NCBI RefSeq assembly: GCF_039545795.1 | Contig: NZ_CP154260.1 | Coordinates: 6,949,001 to 7,013,000, forward strand | DNA from: Chitinophaga niabensis | Lineage (GTDB): Bacteria > Bacteroidota > Bacteroidia > Chitinophagales > Chitinophagaceae | Direction: 5' to 3' | DNA length: 64,000 nucleotides | Shown here: positions 60,495 to 64,000 of the stretch, piece by piece | Position numbering within the stretch: the stretch's first letter is position 1 | Layout of the letters: every line of letters begins with the position of its first letter | Position numbers and translations under genes: made by a program | Notes under the pieces: generated by a model | What the model was told of the DNA's origin: nothing | Databases searched by the model: none | Seen by the model: only the letters and a program-made list of their open reading frames with translations

Positions 60495-62210
60495 TTATAG
60501 GTTTTGTTTTTTCATTTCGTTCATCGCATAATCTGCAGCCCTGGCAGTGAAAGCCATATAAGTGAGTGTTGGGTTCTGCGTACCTGTTGAGGTCATGCAG
60601 GCGCCATCTGTCACAAATACATTCTTACAGGCATGCAGCTGATGCCAGCCATTCAATAAAGATGTTTTGGGATCGTGGCCCATGCGTACGCCGCCCATTT
60701 CATGGATATCCAATCCGGGGTTACGATCTGTATCGCGTGTTTTTATATTGGTGAATCCGGCGGCTTCAAACATTTCGCGCATCTGTTCGTAATAATCCTT
60801 TCTGATCTGCCGGTCGTTTTCATCATACTCAACCTTCACACTGATCAGGGGTACGCCCCATGCATCTTTCTGGCTTTTATCCAGCCGCACATAATTATTT
60901 TCTTTAGGAATGGTTTCGCCCATCATATGTGAGCCTACCTGCCATGGTCCTAATTCTGGTTTCACGAGGCTGTTCTTTAATTCTTCTCCTACTCCTTTGG
61001 AATTGCGGGATTCTGCACGCCTTGCGCTGAATGCGGCGGCATAACCACGCAGGAAATCTGTTTCCTGTTTGAATACATTCCGGAAGCGGGGGATGTAACC
61101 ACCTCCCGCCGGATTCCTTCCGTCAGTTTTATATTCCAGCAGTCCGTTGTATTCTGCGCTGATGGTAGCGCTGTAATTATGGAAGGCCACATACTTACCC
61201 ATTAAGCCGTTATCATTACCCAGTCCCTGCGGGAACCTGTTGGATGTAGAGTTGAGCAGAATGAGATTGGTATTGAGAGCCGAGGCATTCACGAAAACAA
61301 CTCTGGCAAAAAAGTCTATTTCTTCTTTTGTATTGGTATCTATCACTTTCACGCCGGTAGCCTTTCCTTTTCCTTCATCATATATAATGGAGTGTACCAC
61401 AGAAAAAGGCCGTAAAGTAAGGTTGCCTGTTTTCTGTGCCCAGGGAAGGGTAGAGGCATTGCTGCTGAAATATCCACCGAAGGGGCAGCCGCGCTGGCAA
61501 AGGACCCGGTTCTGGCATTGCACCCGTCCCTGATCAAAATGGATCTGGTTGGGTTTGGAAAGATGCGCACAGCGGGCACTGATCAAATACCGGTTGGGGA
61601 ATTTTGCTTTCAGTGCATTTTTGAAATGATCTTCTGCCGCATTGAGGGGAAAAGCGGGAAGGAATTCACCATCCGGTAGTTCTGCCAGGCCGTCTTTATT
61701 CCCGGAAATACCGGCAAAACGTTCAACATAACTGTACCAGGGTGCAATGTCTTTATAACGGATAGGCCAGTCCACTGCGAATTCATCGCGGGCAGGGCCT
61801 TCAAAATCAAAATCGCTCCAGCGTTGTGTTTGCCTTGCCCAAAGCAGTGATTTACCACCTACCTGGTAACCCCTGATCCAGTCGAAGGGTTTCTCTTGTA
61901 CGTAGGGATGTTCCGCATCTTTTACAAAAAAATGCCGGGTGTCCTCATGATAAGCATAACAGCGGTTGACGATAGGATTTTCCTCCTGTTCTTTCCGCGG
62001 GATCTCATTACGGTGTTCAAATTCGTAGGGGAACATGTTGGTAGTGGGATAGTCCTTCACATGTTCCACCGGGCGGCCACGTTCCAGCACCAGTGTTTTC
62101 AATCCTTTTTCCGTAAACTCTTTGGCTGCCCATCCGCCACTGGCACCGGAACCGATAACGATCACATCAAAGGTGCGTTCTTTTACACTATCTATTGTAA
62201 GGTTTGCCAT
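60495..62210 (-). CDS. GMC-family flavin oxidoreductase
   Basis: 571 aa. The FAD-binding beta-alpha-beta unit lies at about residues 14-42 (DVIVIGSGASGGWAAKEF, LVLERGRPV). GYQVGGKSLLWARQ is the GMC signature region, and four Cys around residues 230-245 (QNRVLCQRGCPFGG) resemble the Cys-rich loop of gluconate/2-keto-sugar dehydrogenases. The C-terminal active-site block reads DIHEMGGVRMGHDP and FVTDGACMTSTGTQNPTLTY (His and Asn). It oxidises sugars or polyols and passes electrons to the chain. No signal peptide; export may be hitchhiked with the Tat-carrying partner 14 bp upstream. Confidence 0.94.
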   Translation of the reverse strand: MANLTIDSVKERTFDVIVIGSGASGGWAAKEFTEKGLKTLVLERGRPVEHVKDYPTTNMFPYEFEHRNEIPRKEQEENPIVNRCYAYHEDTRHFFVKDAEHPYVQEKPFDWIRGYQVGGKSLLWARQTQRWSDFDFEGPARDEFAVDWPIRYKDIAPWYSYVERFAGISGNKDGLAELPDGEFLPAFPLNAAEDHFKNALKAKFPNRYLISARCAHLSKPNQIHFDQGRVQCQNRVLCQRGCPFGGYFSSNASTLPWAQKTGNLTLRPFSVVHSIIYDEGKGKATGVKVIDTNTKEEIDFFARVVFVNASALNTNLILLNSTSNRFPQGLGNDNGLMGKYVAFHNYSATISAEYNGLLEYKTDGRNPAGGGYIPRFRNVFKQETDFLRGYAAAFSARRAESRNSKGVGEELKNSLVKPELGPWQVGSHMMGETIPKENNYVRLDKSQKDAWGVPLISVKVEYDENDRQIRKDYYEQMREMFEAAGFTNIKTRDTDRNPGLDIHEMGGVRMGHDPKTSLLNGWHQLHACKNVFVTDGACMTSTGTQNPTLTYMAFTARAADYAMNEMKKQNL

Positions 62211-62224
62211 AACTGTATTTGTTT

Positions 62225-62758
62225 TTATGCCGGGAAATAACCGTTATACCTGCCGGGCACTAATTCGTATTTTACAATATTGGTCATCACGTATTTGGAA
62301 CTGAGGTATCCCTGTATGGTTTTGCTTTTCGTGATGTCGTAGAATTTTTTAACGGGATCGTCTTTTTGCTTAATGTCCTGGATACTCTTTAATACTTCCT
62401 GCCTTTTTTCCGGGGAAGCATCGGCAAAGGAAGTACCGGCCTGTTTTGAGAAGTGGTCGTTAAATCCTTTCAGTCCTTCCACGAACAGCTTTTGATTATC
62501 TGCCGTGTAGCAGTCGTCTACCATCTTTAATACAAAGAGGTGTAGTTTGAGCGACTTCGCACCGGGGGTGGTTGTTTCAGGAATAAGTGTTTCTGTTAAT
62601 TCAGCCAGCAGGTTTTCCTCGTCTTCGCTGATGGTGAGGTTCTGCAAGGCTATACTGGCTTTCCCGGAGTTCCTGTAACAGGCCGGAAGTACCATCGCCC
62701 CTCCCGCTATGATCAATAAATTGCGGATGGCCGCCCTTCTCTTGATTAATTTATCCAT
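62225..62758 (-). CDS. Gluconate 2-dehydrogenase subunit 3-family protein, Tat lipoprotein
   Basis: 177 aa. The N-terminus KRRAAIRNLLIIAGGAMVLPAC combines a twin-arginine start with a lipobox Cys27, so the protein is probably exported folded and lipid-anchored. The body matches subunit 3 (LTISEDEENLLAELTETLIPE, LKLHLFVLKMVDDCYTADNQ). In known gluconate dehydrogenases this subunit carries the Tat signal for the flavin subunit. It is followed after 14 bp by the GMC gene. No cytochrome c subunit is encoded here. Upstream it is divergent from a FecR gene. Confidence 0.92.
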   Translation of the reverse strand: MDKLIKRRAAIRNLLIIAGGAMVLPACYRNSGKASIALQNLTISEDEENLLAELTETLIPETTTPGAKSLKLHLFVLKMVDDCYTADNQKLFVEGLKGFNDHFSKQAGTSFADASPEKRQEVLKSIQDIKQKDDPVKKFYDITKSKTIQGYLSSKYVMTNIVKYELVPGRYNGYFPA

Positions 62759-62856
62759 CAGATTTACTTTAGCTTGACGGGTAAAATACTAAAGATTCGG
62801 TAATTTTTTTTATTCCGGCACCTCCTATTGGAATAGTTATGCGTCTTTATATTGTT

Positions 62857-64000
62857 ATGGACCAAAAAACATTTAACGCATTACTGGAAAAGTTCCTCAG
62901 CGAGGACCTCAGTCAGGAGGAAGTCTCCCGGTTGCTGGATTCCCTGCAGGATGATGCTATGCGGCAGCAATGGGAGGCTGCCCTCAGCACTTTATTGCAT
63001 AATAAAACGGTTCATGGCCTTTCTGACCCTGCGCGTATGGAAGCTGTCCGTCAATCTATTATGGCAGGCAAGCAGGCAAAGAAACCTTCCGGCATCAGAA
63101 AGATACTCCCATATGCAGCAGCGGCAGCACTCCTTGCTTTTGCTGTAACCGGGCTGATCTACTTTTTGAAACCCGCTACTCCGGGGGGGCAGCTTTTGAG
63201 TGGAACTGCACATGAGCGGGTAATGCCTGGTGGTAATAAAGCGGTACTCACACTGGCAGATGGTTCGCAAATTACGCTGGACACTACGGAAAATGGTGCC
63301 ATTGCTCATCAGGGCAATGTGCAGGTGATTAAGCTGGATAGTGGCCAGCTGGCTTACAATGCTGCACGGGAAAAAGCTGAAGGAGAGATACGTTATAATA
63401 CACTGGCTACTCCAAGAGGAGGGCAGTTCAGGATTATTTTGCCCGATGGGTCCAAAGTATGGCTGAATGCAGCTTCTTCTTTGCGATTTCCTACTGCTTT
63501 CATCGGTAAGGAAAGAGAAGTACAGTTAACCGGAGAGGCCTATTTTGAAATAGCCCAAAATCCCGGCCAGCCGTTTAAAGTGGCTGTGAAAGGGATGATG
63601 GTACAGGTATTAGGTACTGATTTCAATATCATGGCCTATGACGATGAAATGAATATACAAACTACCCTGCTGCAAGGTGCGGTGAAGGTAAATAAAGGCA
63701 CACAGACAGTTCAGTTGAAACCGGGGCAGCAGGCAGCGTTAAATACAGCAGGCAGGATGTCTGTCAGCGACGATGTGGATTTGGAAGGCGTGGTTGCCTG
63801 GAAAAATGGCTATTTCCATTTTAACCATGCATCACTGGAGGCTGTGATGCGTCAGGTAGGGCGTTGGTATGATGCTGAGATCACGTATGAGGGGAATGTA
63901 CCTGACAGGGAGTTCGGCGGCAAAATAGCAAGAGGCAGTGATATTCAGGATGTATTGAAGATACTTGAACTGAGCAATGTGCATTTCAGGATCGAAGGGA
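62857..64000 (+). CDS. FecR-family anti-sigma factor, 3' end cut by window
   Basis: About 381 codons are visible from the ATG at 62857 (MDQKTFNALLEKFLSEDLSQ); an in-frame ATG at 62839 would add six residues. A helical cytoplasmic domain is followed by one membrane helix near residues 88-105 (ILPYAAAAALLAFAVTGLIY), the FecR domain (TPRGGQFRIILPDGSKVWLN, LTGEAYFEIAQ) and the start of the DUF4974 domain (FNHASLEAVMRQVGRWYDAE). The frame stays open to the last base. No sigma-factor gene precedes it: the upstream neighbour is the divergent Tat lipoprotein gene 98 bp away. A SusCD pair probably follows outside the window. Confidence 0.93.
   Translation, partial: MDQKTFNALLEKFLSEDLSQEEVSRLLDSLQDDAMRQQWEAALSTLLHNKTVHGLSDPARMEAVRQSIMAGKQAKKPSGIRKILPYAAAAALLAFAVTGLIYFLKPATPGGQLLSGTAHERVMPGGNKAVLTLADGSQITLDTTENGAIAHQGNVQVIKLDSGQLAYNAAREKAEGEIRYNTLATPRGGQFRIILPDGSKVWLNAASSLRFPTAFIGKEREVQLTGEAYFEIAQNPGQPFKVAVKGMMVQVLGTDFNIMAYDDEMNIQTTLLQGAVKVNKGTQTVQLKPGQQAALNTAGRMSVSDDVDLEGVVAWKNGYFHFNHASLEAVMRQVGRWYDAEITYEGNVPDREFGGKIARGSDIQDVLKILELSNVHFRIEG

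Overview
The window looks like a chromosome segment of a Bacteroidota bacterium of the Chitinophagaceae, most likely Chitinophaga or a close relative. The reasons are three SusC/SusD outer-membrane uptake pairs, ECF sigma/FecR modules beside them, type IX secretion C-terminal domains of both kinds, a GH18 chitinase-like lipoprotein, promoter-like TAnnTTTG boxes in place of strong Shine-Dalgarno sites, and moderate GC content. This is inferred from gene content; no 16S or other marker gene is present. I found no tRNA, rRNA, CRISPR array, prophage or insertion sequence.

Layout. 1-544: 5' part of a six-helix membrane protein (minus). 663-6656: minus-strand CocE/S15-type hydrolase, AraC regulator and a large adhesin-like type IX substrate. 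6882-7109: decayed start of a sulfatase gene. 7104-9212: response regulator plus PAS histidine kinase (minus). 9437-14385: intact arylsulfatase, then a large secreted protein with a lipase-like core. 14443-18625: aldo/keto reductase, porin, GH18 lipoprotein and a coiled-coil cell-surface protein. 18714-21576: multi-PAS kinase followed by a class A beta-lactamase-like serine hydrolase. 21615-25483: six-hairpin glycosidase, GNAT, YdeI-like and VOC proteins. 26242-32563: SusC-SusD-DUF5689 operon with a long leader. 32669-41230: sigma-FecR-SusC(STN)-SusD-TlpA-like operon. 41368-44171: lipase lipoprotein and Tat-exported Gfo/Idh/MocA oxidoreductase. 44254-52356 (minus): PPOX-type protein, then a sigma-FecR-SusC-SusD-GDPD operon. 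52449-55610: Oar-like TonB-dependent receptor. 55611-56071: intergenic region with an 11-bp-phased repeat array. 56072-60404: LamG-type secreted protein, a membrane-spanning HTH-like/LamG regulator candidate, an NAD-dependent dehydrogenase and an alpha-1,2-fucosyltransferase-like enzyme. 60495-62758: GMC oxidoreductase with its gluconate-dehydrogenase-subunit-3 partner. 62857-64000: FecR protein running off the end.

How the parts fit. Most of the window supports capture and breakdown of complex outside material: TonB-dependent import (SusCD pairs), periplasmic or surface hydrolases (sulfatase, GH18, six-hairpin glycosidase, lipases, GDPD, S15-type hydrolase) and trans-envelope signalling that tunes them (sigma/FecR/STN, PAS kinases, AraC). 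The points most worth a second look are two intergenic arrays of a CCTAT-cored 11-bp repeat, a sigma/FecR-controlled SusCD operon ending in a glycerophosphodiesterase whose SusC lacks the usual signalling domain, and a candidate one-component transmembrane regulator at 57332-58657.
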